Positions 22,601 through 29,497 of a DNA stretch of 64,000 nucleotides are shown piece by piece. The notes beneath the pieces were generated by a model. It ran no database searches, had not been told where the DNA came from, and saw only the letters and a program-made list of their open reading frames with translations. The position numbers and the translations under genes are program-made. Origin of the DNA: Cyprinodon diabolis. Its lineage: Eukaryota > Chordata > Actinopteri > Cyprinodontiformes > Cyprinodontidae. Where the stretch lies: contig CM060069.1 in NCBI GenBank assembly GCA_030533445.1, positions 1,333,756 through 1,397,755 on the forward strand, read 5' to 3'. How positions within the stretch are numbered: the stretch's first letter is position 1; each line of letters opens with the position of its first letter.

Positions 22601-24669
22601 GAGGAGGATGAGAGGACGATGAGAGGAGGACGATGAGAGGAGGAGGATGAGAGGAGGAGGATGAGAGGAGGACGATGAGAGGAGGACGATGAGAGGAGGA
22701 CGATGAGAGGAGGACGATGAGAGGAGCAGGATGAGAGGAGGACGATGAGAGGAGGACGATGAGAGGAGGAGGATGAGAGGAGGAGGATGAGAGGAGGACG
22801 ATGAGAGGAGGACGATGAGAGGAGGAGGATAGGAGGAGGACGATAGGAGGAGGACGATGAGAGGAGGAGGATGAGAGGAGGAGGATGAGAGGAGGAGGAT
22901 GAGAGGAGGACGATGAGAGGAGGACGATGAGAGGAGGACGATGAGAGGAGGACGATGAGAGGAGGAGGATGAGAGGAGGAAGATGAGAGGAGGACGATGA
23001 GAGGAGGACAAAATGCAGAACCGTGCTGCTCTGCTATAGAGAAAAACTCTGCTCATCAGTTTAAGAACGTTTCCTTCAGTGGTTCTCCTGCCCACAACCT
23101 GCTCCGTCTCACCACAACGGGCCCCGATTGGCCGACGGCGGCCATCAACGTGCTGCACACTGCAGAGCAGTGGTGCAGTCCAGGGTATACCTGCTTATTT
23201 TTCAATCAACACACCTCTAAATCCACCATAATCTGCACCATCTAATAATTAGCTATTACACACTGCCAGTACTGATTATATTGGTTAACTGTCGGCATGA
23301 CGACCAGTAAGCCAATCAGAGGGCCCTGCTGAGGTTAATTTGCTCACATAATAAATAACATTTATAAGTTTACTTTGAATGATTTGCCTTCAGGATTAGC
23401 AAAGAATGGCTAATATGAAGCGAGCTAGTCAAACAACGCTCACTTCCTAATTACAAACATCCCTGTGAATTAGCATTAGCCATCAGTTCGGCTAATTTTA
23501 GCAATGCTAACCATTAGCCTAACATCAATGCCCGCTCTGAACCCCCCCCCCCATACCCGTCGCATAAGATGCTGTCAGTGAAGAGGAAGGAGCGTCTTCG
23601 TCCTTAAAGATGTCGCTACAACTGTGGATGATGACATCACCACGCTAGGTGGGCGTGGCCATTCCTACTGTTGGAGCTCATATATGAGGTTAATAACATG
23701 ACAGCACTGGGTCAGGAGAATAAATCCCTGTTGATGTGTTATAAGTTAAATATTGTTTAATTGAATAATTCCAATCATGTGTTACGCGTTTATATATCTA
23801 ATGAGTTACACTAAAAAAATATTTAGTTCAATTTATCGAATTTTCAGTGTATACGATTGGTTTTGATACGTCTGATTTTTATTTTAAAATCTAAGCTGAA
23901 ATAAGAACAATGATGTAAAATTCACATAAAAAAATTTTATTTAAATAAATGCTCAATAAAAAACAGAAAGTCTGATGTGTGTTTTCTCTCCATGCAGGCT
24001 GCCTGTGTTTCCAGTCATCAAACTGCTCCTGATTCAGTTCCTTTTAACAGCCGCGGCACTAAATGCTGCAATCAGCTGTTCAAAGAGGCGGTTTATTAAA
24101 GGAAGTAGTGACTCGCTCAGAGAGAGGAGGCGTCATCCAAGTGGACGGACTCAGGAATACATCACTCAGCATCCATCCTTATCTCTCACTAGTCTGTGGT
24201 TCGTTATGTCATCATCCTTCCTCCCTGAGATCAAACAGCAGGAATTAGATGACATTAAGTAAATAAAGGAATTATTGGGTAAACGACATAGAGAGGCTGA
24301 CATGTCATTGGAAAAGCTGGAAAAGCTTCATCCTCCTCATCACAGCCGTTAGCAGCCGAGACGTCTGGAATAAATGTGCTCAGCCTGCAGAGGCCGCCAA
24401 CAGGAGACAAATACCTGTCCATCTTTGGACGGACGGACAGACCTGTCCATCTTTGGATGGATAGACATCCGAAAGCTCCGGTTTCAGCCTCACAGATGAA
24501 CCACTGTGTCTCCCTGTGTGTGTTTGGGGCGGTACTCACGCTGGCCGAGCTGCGCCTCAGGAACTCTCTCCCTGATGATGCGGCAGGCGTCGTAGACCAT
24601 GGTGGAGGGTTCAAACTGCATCGTTTTCACCACGTTCCCCACTCCGATTTTCAATGACAGGGCAACCAT
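1505..24669 (-). CDS. tln1: talin-1 gene, 5' 21 coding exons (partial; continues left of window)
   Basis: Talin-1 is the cytosolic adaptor that binds and activates integrin beta tails through its FERM head and links them to actin and vinculin through its helical rod. Coding exons, in transcript order: 24669-24540, 19037-18940, 17199-17070, 16982-16830, 16388-16246, 16115-15988, 15905-15845, 15728-15624, 14488-14333, 12976-12875, 12793-12717, 12362-12182, 11767-11654, 11359-11251, 7701-7493, 7407-7309, 5322-5155, 2523-2229, 2078-1912, 1830-1702, 1618-1505. All have AG acceptors and GT donors, and their phases close to 2868 nt (956 codons) with no stop. Talin-1 rather than talin-2 is indicated by the LDHGRTLREQG, AWRKNKMDESK and LDDFDTLPPLG segments and by MVRQARILAQATSDLVNAIK. 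The C-terminal rod (rest of R4 to R13 and dimerisation helix) lies outside the window. Introns carry large tandem arrays and transposons. Confidence 0.96.
1702..1830 (-). CDS. tln1: tln1 exon 20 (residues 876-918, R3/R4)
   Basis: Encodes GAAANPDSEEQQQKLREAAE, then GLRMATNAAAQNAIKKRL and INNLE. T901, the fourth R3 threonine, is present (RMAT). Acceptor TTTTCCAG, donor GTGAAG. Confidence 0.95.
1912..2078 (-). CDS. tln1: tln1 exon 19 (residues 820-875, R3)
   Basis: Encodes EMVRQARILAQATSDLVNAI, then DAEGESDLENSRKLLSAAK and LADATAKMVEAAK. T833 and T867 of the R3 threonine belt are at family positions, and residues about 820-843 correspond to a known vinculin-binding helix. Acceptor TCTCCAG; the frame requires donor GTGCGC, a weak match to consensus. 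Confidence 0.94.
2229..2523 (-). CDS. tln1: tln1 exon 18 (residues 722-820, R2/R3)
   Basis: Longest exon here: VVAPTISSPVCQEQLIEAGK through TQALNELLQHIKQYASGG to DVTEKIFNAMGNAG. T809, the first threonine of the mechanosensitive R3 bundle core, is present. The acceptor CCTGGAG follows a TTTTCTTCTTCTCTG tract; donor GTGGGT. Confidence 0.95.
2524..3083. other. tln1 intron 17 flank, nothing recognised
   Basis: Unique-looking intron sequence between exon 18 and the hAT-like element. No coding similarity or repeat recognised. Confidence 0.5.
3593..3636. repeat. Perfect 20-bp inverted repeat with 4-nt loop
   Basis: The arm AAAACGCTTCACTAATTTAT (3593-3612) is exactly complementary to 3617-3636 around the loop TTAG. 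It lies inside the hAT-like element; it may be a fold-back remnant. Function unknown. Confidence 0.9.
3999..4514. mobile_element. MITE with about 125-bp terminal inverted repeats, nested in the hAT-like element
   Basis: The left terminus TGGAGGACCAACTCTGCCAT is repeated in inverse at 4495-4514, and the homology continues for roughly 125 bp (through TTGCCACCAAAA on both arms). Flanking TA at 3997-3998 and 4515-4516 is consistent with a TA target duplication (Tc1/mariner-type). No coding capacity. Confidence 0.75.
5155..5322 (-). CDS. tln1: tln1 exon 17 (residues 666-721, rod R2)
   Basis: Encodes DMLMQLAKAVANAAAALVLK, AKNVAQKTEDSAQQNRVIAA and ATQCALSTSQLVACTR of bundle R2. Acceptor CTCCACAG, donor GTGAGT. 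A 2-kb hAT-like element ends only 75 bp past the exon inside the next intron. Confidence 0.95.
5323..6821. other. tln1 intron 16, nothing recognised
   Basis: AT-rich intron sequence up to the MITE at 6822. No exon, array or clear transposon recognised. Confidence 0.5.
6822..7196. mobile_element. hAT-type MITE with perfect 8-bp target duplication
   Basis: A 375-bp element with termini TAGAGACTGACA and TGTCAGTCTCTA, flanked on both sides by GTTGGAGG (6814-6821 and 7197-7204), a perfect 8-bp duplication. The interior is rich in GGGAGYGGGA motifs. Inserted in tln1 intron 16, 112 bp from exon 16. The perfect target duplication suggests a fairly young insertion. Confidence 0.85.
7309..7407 (-). 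CDS. tln1: tln1 exon 16 (residues 633-665, R1/R2)
   Basis: A 99-nt exon found by translating the gap between exons 15 and 17: PRQTLLQAAGNVGQASGELL, then SHIGETDTDPQFQ, matching talin-1 with no gap. Acceptor TGCTCCAG. The donor GTTTGA is weak. A hAT-type MITE ends 112 bp downstream in the intron. Confidence 0.93.
7493..7701 (-). CDS. tln1: tln1 exon 15 (residues 563-632, rod R1 with first vinculin-binding helix)
   Basis: Encodes GDPAETDYTAVGCAVTTISS and continues through KGVKLLAALMEDEGG and KLLGAAKNLAGAVSDMLK. Residues about 605-628 match the first vinculin-binding site known in R1. Acceptor TTCTTAG, donor GTAGAC after QPANTE. Confidence 0.95.
7991..11155. repeat. 3.2-kb minisatellite, about 21-bp unit, with a 1060-bp higher-order repeat
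   Basis: Tandem variants of GGTTAGGTAGGGGCTGGTAA. Distinctive marker blocks recur exactly 1060 bp apart (ACTGAAAATT at 9471 and 10531; AGGGGTCAGT at 10001 and 11061), so a block of about 1.06 kb was itself duplicated. Occasional GGGTTAGTTAGGGGG looks telomere-like but is only a unit variant. It occupies about 89% of the tln1 intron between exons 14 and 15. The G-rich strand is plus, so the pre-mRNA carries the C-rich version. Confidence 0.95.
11251..11359 (-). CDS. tln1: tln1 exon 14 (residues 527-563, rod R1)
   Basis: Encodes ASQAWRKNKMDESKHEIHSQ and VDAITAGTASMVNLTA; AWRKNK separates talin-1 from talin-2 (VWVQNK). Acceptor GCTGAAAG, donor GTAGAT. The 3.5-kb intron that follows is mostly the array at 7991-11155. 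Confidence 0.95.
11360..11653. other. tln1 intron 13
   Basis: Short intron between exons 13 and 14; nothing else recognised. Confidence 0.6.
11654..11767 (-). CDS. tln1: tln1 exon 13 (residues 489-526, rod R1)
   Basis: First helix of rod bundle R1: TSAQQALTGTINSSMQAVQA, then AQASLDDFDTLPPLG, a talin-1-type sequence. Acceptor TTCCACAG, donor GTGAGT after TDP. Confidence 0.95.
11768..12181. other. tln1 intron 12
   Basis: Intron of 414 bp; no further feature recognised. Confidence 0.6.
12182..12362 (-). CDS. tln1: tln1 exon 12 (residues 428-488, linker)
   Basis: Encodes the flexible linker: STVLQQQFNKMGKVE, then GSVALPAIMRSG, and finally QMHRGHMPPL. The Q433/Q434 calpain cleavage site of the family is present (VLQ|QQ). 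Acceptor GTCTCCAG, donor GTAAAA. Confidence 0.95.
12717..12793 (-). CDS. tln1: tln1 exon 11 (residues 403-428, head-rod linker)
   Basis: Encodes KKSKDHFGLEGDEESTMLED followed by SVSPKK. S425 (in SVSPKK) is the Cdk5 phosphorylation site known from mammalian talin. Acceptor CAATCCAG, donor GTAGGT. The exon begins with seven A residues. Confidence 0.95.
12875..12976 (-). CDS. tln1: tln1 exon 10 (residues 369-402, F3)
   Basis: Encodes DFGDYQDGYYSVQTTEGEQI and AQLIAGYIDIILKK, the C-terminal helix of F3. Acceptor TCTCTCAG and donor GTCAGT. A plausible branch-point sequence, TTCTAATCCC, lies at 13001-13010 between the acceptor and the preceding array. Confidence 0.95.
13009..14308. repeat. 1.3-kb polypurine minisatellite filling tln1 intron 9
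   Basis: Tandem variants of GAGGAGGACAGAGGAGG (plus strand almost entirely G, A and some C). The intron runs from 14332 to 12977, so the array leaves only about 25 bp at the donor side and about 32 bp at the acceptor side. In the pre-mRNA it reads as repeated CCUCCUCUGUCCUC. It produces long spurious frames on both strands. Repeated sub-blocks containing GGACAGAAGGAAAGAGGACA recur about every 200-290 bp. Confidence 0.95.
14333..14488 (-). CDS. tln1: tln1 exon 9 (residues 317-368, F3 integrin-binding site)
   Basis: Core of the PTB-like F3 domain that binds the integrin beta-tail NPxY region. EKMKGKNKLVPRLLGITKE contains L325, and KRWAASPKSFTL contains W359; both residues are established integrin-activation contacts and fall at the mammalian positions. 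The donor (GTGGGT) is followed within about 25 bases by the polypyrimidine (sense strand) array that fills the next intron. Confidence 0.96.
14489..14871. other. tln1 intron 8, part
   Basis: Intron sequence with no recognised element before the hAT fragment. Confidence 0.5.
14872..15310 (+). mobile_element. hAT-family 5' fragment
   Basis: Begins CAGCGGTCCCCAACCACTGG followed by GGCCGCAGACCGGTACCGGT, a terminus I recognise from a widespread vertebrate hAT family. Inside, a short coding-like stretch FSDYAMMGPVCFRETSSGLP lies in a plus frame. The right end is not identified, so the end coordinate is approximate. Decayed. Confidence 0.6.
15311..15623. other. tln1 intron 8, remainder
   Basis: Nothing recognised. 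Confidence 0.5.
15624..15728 (-). CDS. tln1: tln1 exon 8 (residues 282-316, F2/F3)
   Basis: Encodes AHKNCQNMTEIEAKVSYVKL and ARSLQTYGVSFFLVK, the end of F2 and the first strand of the PTB-like F3 domain. Acceptor CTCTGCAG, donor GTAGGA. Confidence 0.95.
15845..15905 (-). CDS. tln1: tln1 exon 7 (residues 261-281, F2)
   Basis: Small 61-nt exon giving LKEFLPKEYIKNKGEKKIFQ, the lysine-rich surface of F2. Acceptor CTCCTCAG, donor GTAAGAG. Frame enters at phase 2 and leaves at phase 0. Confidence 0.94.
15988..16115 (-). CDS. tln1: tln1 exon 6 (residues 219-261, F2)
   Basis: Encodes ARDDILNGSHPVSFEKACEF and AGYQCQIQFGDHNESKHKPG of F2, the lobe with a membrane-orientation patch of basic residues. 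Acceptor TCTACAG; ends with GA of an aspartate codon before GTAAGC. Confidence 0.95.
16246..16388 (-). CDS. tln1: tln1 exon 5 (residues 171-218, F1/F2)
   Basis: Encodes LNWLDHGRTLREQGVEETEM and RRKFFYSDQNVDSRDPVQLN, the end of F1 and the start of the acyl-CoA-binding-protein-like F2 domain. LDHGRTLREQG is the talin-1 form (talin-2 has LDHSRTFREQG). Acceptor TTGTTAG, donor GTAAC. Confidence 0.95.
16389..16829. other. tln1 intron 4 with G20 run
   Basis: Intron between exons 4 and 5; contains the G tract at 16507-16526 and a GGGCCCC-rich stretch at about 16557-16584 that resembles transposon-end sequence near 54.7 kb. No exon. Confidence 0.5.
16507..16526 (+). repeat. Uninterrupted run of 20 G
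   Basis: Twenty consecutive G on the plus strand (C20 in the pre-mRNA). Likely unstable in length and error-prone in sequencing; able in principle to form a G-quadruplex. Confidence 0.9.
16830..16982 (-). CDS. tln1: tln1 exon 4 (residues 120-170, F1 loop)
   Basis: Encodes the F1 segment ITNYDEYSLVRDIGEEKKEE followed by the basic F1 loop (GTLKRDKTLLRDDKKMEKLK). Threonines known to be phosphorylated in mammalian talin fall at T144 and T150. The loop lysines and arginines contact acidic lipids in the family. Ends with one base of the leucine codon completed in exon 5; donor GTAAGA. Confidence 0.95.
17070..17199 (-). CDS. tln1: tln1 exon 3 (residues 77-120, F0/F1)
   Basis: Encodes DTLEYKKKQRPLKIRMLDG and TVKTVMVDDCKIVSDMLM, the F0-F1 boundary and the first strands of the ubiquitin-like F1 domain. 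Acceptor CCACAG. The reading frame requires the donor after AGAATCG, giving GTCTGT, a poor match to the consensus GTRAGT. Confidence 0.93.
17340..18908. repeat. 1.57-kb minisatellite, 36-bp unit, filling tln1 intron 2
   Basis: About 43 tandem copies of a 36-bp unit with core GATGCTAACTTTCCTGCATC followed by variants of TGATAGGTCAGCGGGA. Because 36 is divisible by 3 and the unit lacks stops in several frames, it gives 12-residue repeat reading frames on both strands (ASPADLSDAGKL on minus, RSAGDANFPASD on plus). It lies between exons 2 and 3 and is about 90% of that intron, so these frames are not exons. Confidence 0.95.
18940..19037 (-). CDS. tln1: tln1 exon 2 (residues 44-76, F0)
   Basis: Second half of F0: the segments DYGLFLSDEDPKKGIWLEAG and LDYYMLRNG are near identical to vertebrate talins. 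Acceptor CTGCAG; donor GTGAGT directly after the GGG glycine codon. The following intron is filled by the 36-bp array at 17340-18908. Confidence 0.95.
19038..19388. other. tln1 intron 1 (coding-side), part
   Basis: Nothing recognised apart from a CTCF-like motif CCAGCAGGGGGAGT at 19112-19125. Confidence 0.4.
19389..19938 (-). mobile_element. Dispersed fish repeat, internally deleted copy
   Basis: Matches, in inverse orientation, the copy at about 41390-42110. It shares segments encoding LMAAAQLIFLSRMESQPN in one frame, and the end GGAGCTATAGAAATAAACTG. Relative to that copy it lacks roughly 150 bp between the AAAAACTCCCTTTT-type segment and the AGCCAGGCAGACGAGCTCC segment. Family name not known to me. 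Confidence 0.7.
19939..20344. other. tln1 intron, nothing recognised
   Basis: AT-rich; no recognised feature. Confidence 0.5.
20345..21126 (+). mobile_element. Defective Tc1-like element, copy A
   Basis: The left end TATACACTGCTCAAAAACAA and the degraded inverse right end near 21110-21126 (TTATTTTTTTAGCTGTAT) match a fish Tc1-like family with TACACTGCTCAAAAA termini. Remnant coding: CTCCAGCAGGCCACAGATGT (DLQQATDV) and a tail encoding VIEAGGGHTQY-like sequence. The central transposase is deleted. Copy B at 46.7-47.8 kb shares the same interior in inverse orientation. Confidence 0.75.
21127..21487. other. tln1 intron, nothing recognised
   Basis: No recognised feature before the short 15-bp array. 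Confidence 0.5.
21488..21572. repeat. Short array, 15-bp unit
   Basis: About 5.5 perfect copies of GGGATGGACGGAGCA. Gives short EQGWT frames that are not genes. Confidence 0.95.
21812..23009. repeat. 1.2-kb polypurine minisatellite, 14-bp unit
   Basis: About 85 copies of GATGAGAGGAGGAC/G. The purine-rich strand is plus, so the tln1 pre-mRNA carries the pyrimidine-rich version. A 42-bp (3-unit) period gives a 453-codon spurious minus frame (SSSSSHRPPLILL type). Confidence 0.95.
23010..24539. other. tln1 intron, low-feature sequence
   Basis: No exon recognised between the 14-bp array and the start-codon exon. Contains several TTAGC/GCTAA-rich stretches at 23460-23520 and AT-rich sequence at 23740-23960. 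Confidence 0.5.
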
Positions 24670-24702
24670 GATTGCTGCTCTGGACTTCCACCCTCTTCAC
24701 AC
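24540..24702 (-). CDS. tln1: tln1 exon with start codon (residues 1-43, F0)
   Basis: Coding part 24669-24540; bases 24702-24670 are 5'UTR after an acceptor (TCTACAG) at 24703-24704. The ATG at 24669 opens MVALSLKI, the conserved talin N-terminus, so the start is secure. The exon gives the first half of the ubiquitin-like F0 domain (TMQFEPSTMVYDACR) and ends after one base of codon 44 at a strong GTGAGT donor. The acceptor inside the 5'UTR means at least one non-coding exon lies upstream. Confidence 0.95.
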
Positions 24703-25712
24703 CTGTAGACAGAGACACAACAGTTAGCCTGGGAGGCCCTCATCCGTCCACAGCATCCAAACATCAGTTGATTAATCATATTTTACACCCATCAAACCCC
24801 GCCAGTCCTTCACCTCTCCCAGTCTCCCAGTCTAACGGTGCTGTTTATACTGGAACCAAACTTTGAGCTCCTAGGTTTAAAAACAACCCAAACAGTCTTT
24901 CAGGTGAGAAACAGACCGATATACTGAACACCAGGAGACATGGAGGAGGCTGTAGGAACCGAACCAAAACAGCACAGAGGCTAAATAACCAGAGGAGCCC
25001 GTTTAATGGACTGGATGGAATCCAGAGAAGGACAGAACCGGGTAGAAAGAATCACCTCATCCAGGCAGCAGACTCACTGCAGCAGCACAGGGATTCAAAA
25101 CACACCAACAACGGCTGAAGAAAAAAGGAAATCATGACTTTGGAGTGGCCTAGTCAAAGGCTTGACTTTAGACCTACTGCGATGTTGTAGCCTGACCTCT
25201 GTAAATGAGTGGATCAGAACTGGACTGCTGCTGAGGGGCCGTCTGTTATTGATCTTAATCTAAAAACTGCCTTTTGCTCTTCCTCAAATATCTTAAATGT
25301 TCTGAAACATTTAAATGTGACCAAGATGGAAACAGTCCTTCAGGGGGCCACAAACAGTGGGGCCCCCAACAGCTCTGCTCCTCACAGACCTAGTGTCCCG
25401 CCTCCTCTTTAACCTTTTGGATCTAAAATAATAAAACTGTTCATTAAAAAGCAAATGAACAGTTCACTGTAAAAACTGATTTAGATCTTAATTTCTAGTC
25501 GGTGAAGATTCTCAGTCAATCCAAAAAAAGTTCAAAAACAATCTACTGGACTTTGTTTCCAAGTTTTCAGACATTTCGCTTCCCATCCAGGAAGTGTTTT
25601 CAATTCAAAATGTCGGAAATCAAACACCACCAGACCACATCGGAGCAGAGTGGTGTCTGCAGTTCAATGCAGTGAGGAATGCTCTGATCTTTATATTGGA
25701 GAAACCAAACAG
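24703..25712. other. Upstream of the tln1 start-codon exon, nothing recognised
   Basis: Presumed intron 1, because an acceptor at 24703-24704 precedes the 5'UTR. No CpG-rich promoter-like sequence here. Confidence 0.5.
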
Positions 25713-28700
25713 TATAACGGCCGATATAAGGGCCAGTATAACGGCCGGTATAAGGGCCAGTATAAAGGCAAGTACAACAGCCGGCCAGTACAACAGTCGG
25801 TATAAGGGCCAGTACAACAGCCGTTATAAGGGCCAGTATAACAGCCGGTATAATGGCCAGTATAACAGCCGGCCAGTATAACAGCCGGTATAAGGGCCAG
25901 TATAAAGGCCAGTATAAGGGCCAGTACAACAGCCGGCCAGTGTAACGGCTGGTATAAGGGCCAGTATAAAGGCCGGTATAAGGGCCAGTACGTTATAAGG
26001 GCCAGTATAACAGCCAGTATAAAGGCAAGTACAACAGCCGGCCAGTACAACAGTCGGTATAAGGGCCAGTACAACAGCCGTTATAAGGGCCAGTATAACA
26101 GCCGGTATAATGGCCAGTATAACAGCCGGCCAGTATAACAGCCGGTATAAGGGCCAGTATAAAGGCCAGTATAAGGGCCAGTACAACAGCCGGCCAGTGT
26201 AACGGCTGGTATAAGGGCCAGTATAAAGGCCGGTATAAGGGCCAGTACGTTATAAGGGCCAGTATAACGGCCGGTATAAGGGCCAGTATAACGGCCGGTA
26301 TAAGGGCCAGTATAAAGGCCAGTACAACAGCCGGCCAGTACAACAGTCGGTATAAGGGCCAGTACAACAGCCGTTATAAGGGCCAGTATAACAGCCGGTA
26401 TAATGGCCAGTATAACAGCCGGTATAATGGCCAGTATAACAGCCGGCCAGTATAACAGCCGGTATAAGGGCCAGTATAAAGGCCAGTATAAAGGCCAGTA
26501 CAACAGCCGGCCAGTACAACAGTCGGTATAAGGGCCAGTACAACAGCCGTTATAAGGGCCAGTATAACAGCCGGTATAATGGCCAGTATAACAGCCGGTA
26601 TAATGGCCAGTATAACAGCCGGCCAGTATAACAGCCGGTATAAGGGCCAGTATAAAGGCCAGTATAAGGGCCAGTACAACAGCCGGCCAGTGTAACGGCT
26701 GGTATAAGGGCCAGTATAAAGGCCGGTATAAGGGCCAGTACGTTATAATGGCCAGTATAACAGCCGGCCAGTGTAACGGCTGGTATAAGGGCCAGTACAA
26801 CAGCCGGTATAAGGGCCAGTACGTTGTAAGGGGCAGTATAACAGCCGGTATAATGGCCAGTATAACAGCCGGCCAGTGCAACGGCTGGTATAAGGGCCAG
26901 TATAAAGGCCGGTATAAGGGCCAGTATAAAGGCCGGTATAAGGCCCAGTATAACAGCCGGTATAATGGCCAGTATAACAGCCGGCCAGTATAACAGCCGG
27001 TATAAGGGCCAGTATAAAGGCCAGTATAAGGGCCAGTACAACAGCCGGCCAGTCTAACGGCTGGTATAAGGGCCAGTATAAAGGCCGGTATAAGGGCCAG
27101 TACGTTATAAGGGCCAGTATAACAGCCGGTATAATGGCCAGTATAACAGCCGGCCAGTGTAACGGCTGGTATAAGGGCCAGTACAACAGCCGGTATAAGG
27201 GCCAGTACGTTATAAGGGGCAGTATAACAGCCGGTATAATGGCCAGTATAACAGCCGGCCAGTGTAACGGCTGGTATAAGGGCCAGTATAAAGGCCGGTA
27301 TAAGGGCCAGTATAACGGCCGGTATAAGAGCCAGTATAACAGCCGGTATAAGGGCCAGTGCAATGGCCAGCCGGTATAAGGGCCAGTATAAAGGCCGGTA
27401 TAAGGGCCAGTATAACAGCCGGTATAAGGGCCAGTATAACAGCCGGCCAGTATAACAGCCGGTATAAGGGCCAGTATAACAGCCGGCCAGTATAACAGCC
27501 GGTATAAGGGCCAGTATAACAGCCGGTATAAGGGCCAGTATAACAGCCGGCCAGTATGACAGCCGGTATAAGGGCCAGTATAAAGGCCAGTATAAGGGCC
27601 AGTACAACAGCCGGTATAAGGGCCAGTACAACAGCCGGTATAAGGGCTAGTATAACAGCCGGTATAAGGGCTAGTATAACAGCCGGTATAATGGCCAGTA
27701 TAACAGCCGGTATAATGGCCAGTATAACAGCCGGTATAATGGCCAGTATAACAGCCGGTATAATGGCCAGTATAACAGCCGGTATAATGGCCAGTATAAC
27801 AGCCGGTATAAGGGCCAGTATAACAGCCGGTATAAGGGCCAGTATAACAGCCGGCCAGTATGACAGCCGGTATAAGGGCCAGTATAAAGGCCAGTATAAG
27901 GGCTAGTACAACAGCCGGCCAGTGTAACGGCTGGTATAAGGGCTAGTACAACAGCCGGTATAAGGGCCAGTATAAAGGCCAGTATAAGGGCCAGTACAAC
28001 AGCCGGTATAAGGGCCAGTACAACAGCCGGTATAAGGGCTAGTATAACAGCCGGTATAATGGCCAGTATAAAGGCCAGTATAAGGGCCAGTACAACAGCC
28101 GGCCAGTCTAACGGCTGGTATAAGGGCCAGTATAAAGGCCGGTATAAGGGCCAGTACGTTATAAGGGCCAGTATAACAGCCGGTATAATGGCCAGTATAA
28201 CAGCCGGCCAGTGTAACGGCTGGTATAAGGGCCAGTACAACAGCCGGTATAAGGGCCAGTACGTTATAAGGGGCAGTATAACAGCCGGTATAATGGCCAG
28301 TATAACAGCCGGCCAGTGTAACGGCTGGTATAAGGGCCAGTATAAAGGCCGGTATAAGGGCCAGTATAACGGCCGGTATAAGGGCCAGTATAACAGCCGG
28401 TATAAGGGCCAGTACAATGGCCAGCCGGTATAAGGGCCAGTATAAAGGCCGGTATAAGGGCCAGTATAACAGCCGGTATAAGGGCCAGTATAACAGCCGG
28501 CCAGTATAACAGCCGGTATAAGGGCCAGTATAACAGCCGGCCAGTATAACAGCCGGTATAAGGGCCAGTATAACAGCCGGTATAAGGGCCAGTATAACAG
28601 CCGGCCAGTATGACAGCCGGTATAAGGGCCAGTATAAAGGCCAGTATAAGGGCCAGTACAACAGCCGGTATAAGGGCCAGTACAACAGCCGGTATAAGGG

Positions 28701-29497
28701 CTAGTACAACAGCCGGTATAAGGGCTAGTATAACAGCCGGTATAATGGCCAGTATAACAGCCGGTATAATGGCCAGTATAACAGCCGGTATAATGGCCAG
28801 TATAACAGCCGGTATAATGGCCAGTGGGCCAGTATAACAGCCGGTATAAGGGCCAGTATAACAGCCGGCCAGTATGACAGCCGGTATAAGGGCCAGTATA
28901 AAGGCCAGTATAAGGGCTAGTACAACAGCCGGCCAGTGTAACGGCTGGTATAAGGGCTAGTACAACAGCCGGTATAAGGGCCAGTATAAAGGCCAGTATA
29001 AGGGCCAGTACAACAGCCGGTATAAGGGCCAGTACAACAGCCGGTATAAGGGCTAGTATAACAGCCGGTATAATGGCCAGTATAACAGCCGGTATAATGG
29101 CCAGTATAACAGCCGGCTAGTGTAACGGCTGGTATAAGGGCCAGTATAACAGCCGGCCAGTATAAGGGCCAGAATAAGGGCCAGTATAAGGGCCAGTATA
29201 AGGGCCAGTATAACAGCCGGCCAGTATAAGGGCCAGAATAAGGGCCAGAATAAGGGCCAGTATAAGGGCCAGTATAAGGGCGGGCCAGTATGAAGGCCAG
29301 TATAAGGGCCAGTATAAGGGCCAGAATAAGGGCCAGTATAAGGGCCAGTATAACAGCCGGCCAGTATAAGGGCCAGAATAAGGGCCAGAATAAGGGCCAG
29401 TATAAGGGCCAGTATAAAGGCCAGTATAAGGGCCAGTATAACAGCCGGCCAGTATAAAGGCCAGTATAAGGGCCAGTATAAGGGCGGGCCAGTATGA
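25713..29497. repeat. 3.8-kb minisatellite, 12-bp unit with TATAA, about 1054-bp higher-order repeat
   Basis: Alternating 12-bp variants GGCCAGTATAAC and AGCCGGTATAAG. Rare variants give a larger period: AGTCTAACGG recurs at 27051 and 28105, and TATAAGGGGC at 27211 and 28265, both 1054 bp apart, while GTATGACAG markers at about 27859 and 28873 are 1014 bp apart, so about 40 bp was lost or gained. The last 350 bp are a simpler GGCCAGTATAAG/GGCCAGAATAAG type. All long frames here (YWPLYRLL or ITAGIMAS repeats) are artefacts. Confidence 0.95.

Noticed and set aside
21797..23158. 453-codon SSSSHRPPLILL minus frame
   Set aside because: 14-bp array artefact; no flanking exon structure.
1505..24669. 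Talin-2 as the gene identity
   Set aside because: Diagnostic segments (LDHGRTLREQG, AWRKNK, LDDFDTLPPLG, DPAETDYTAVGCAVTT) are talin-1 forms.
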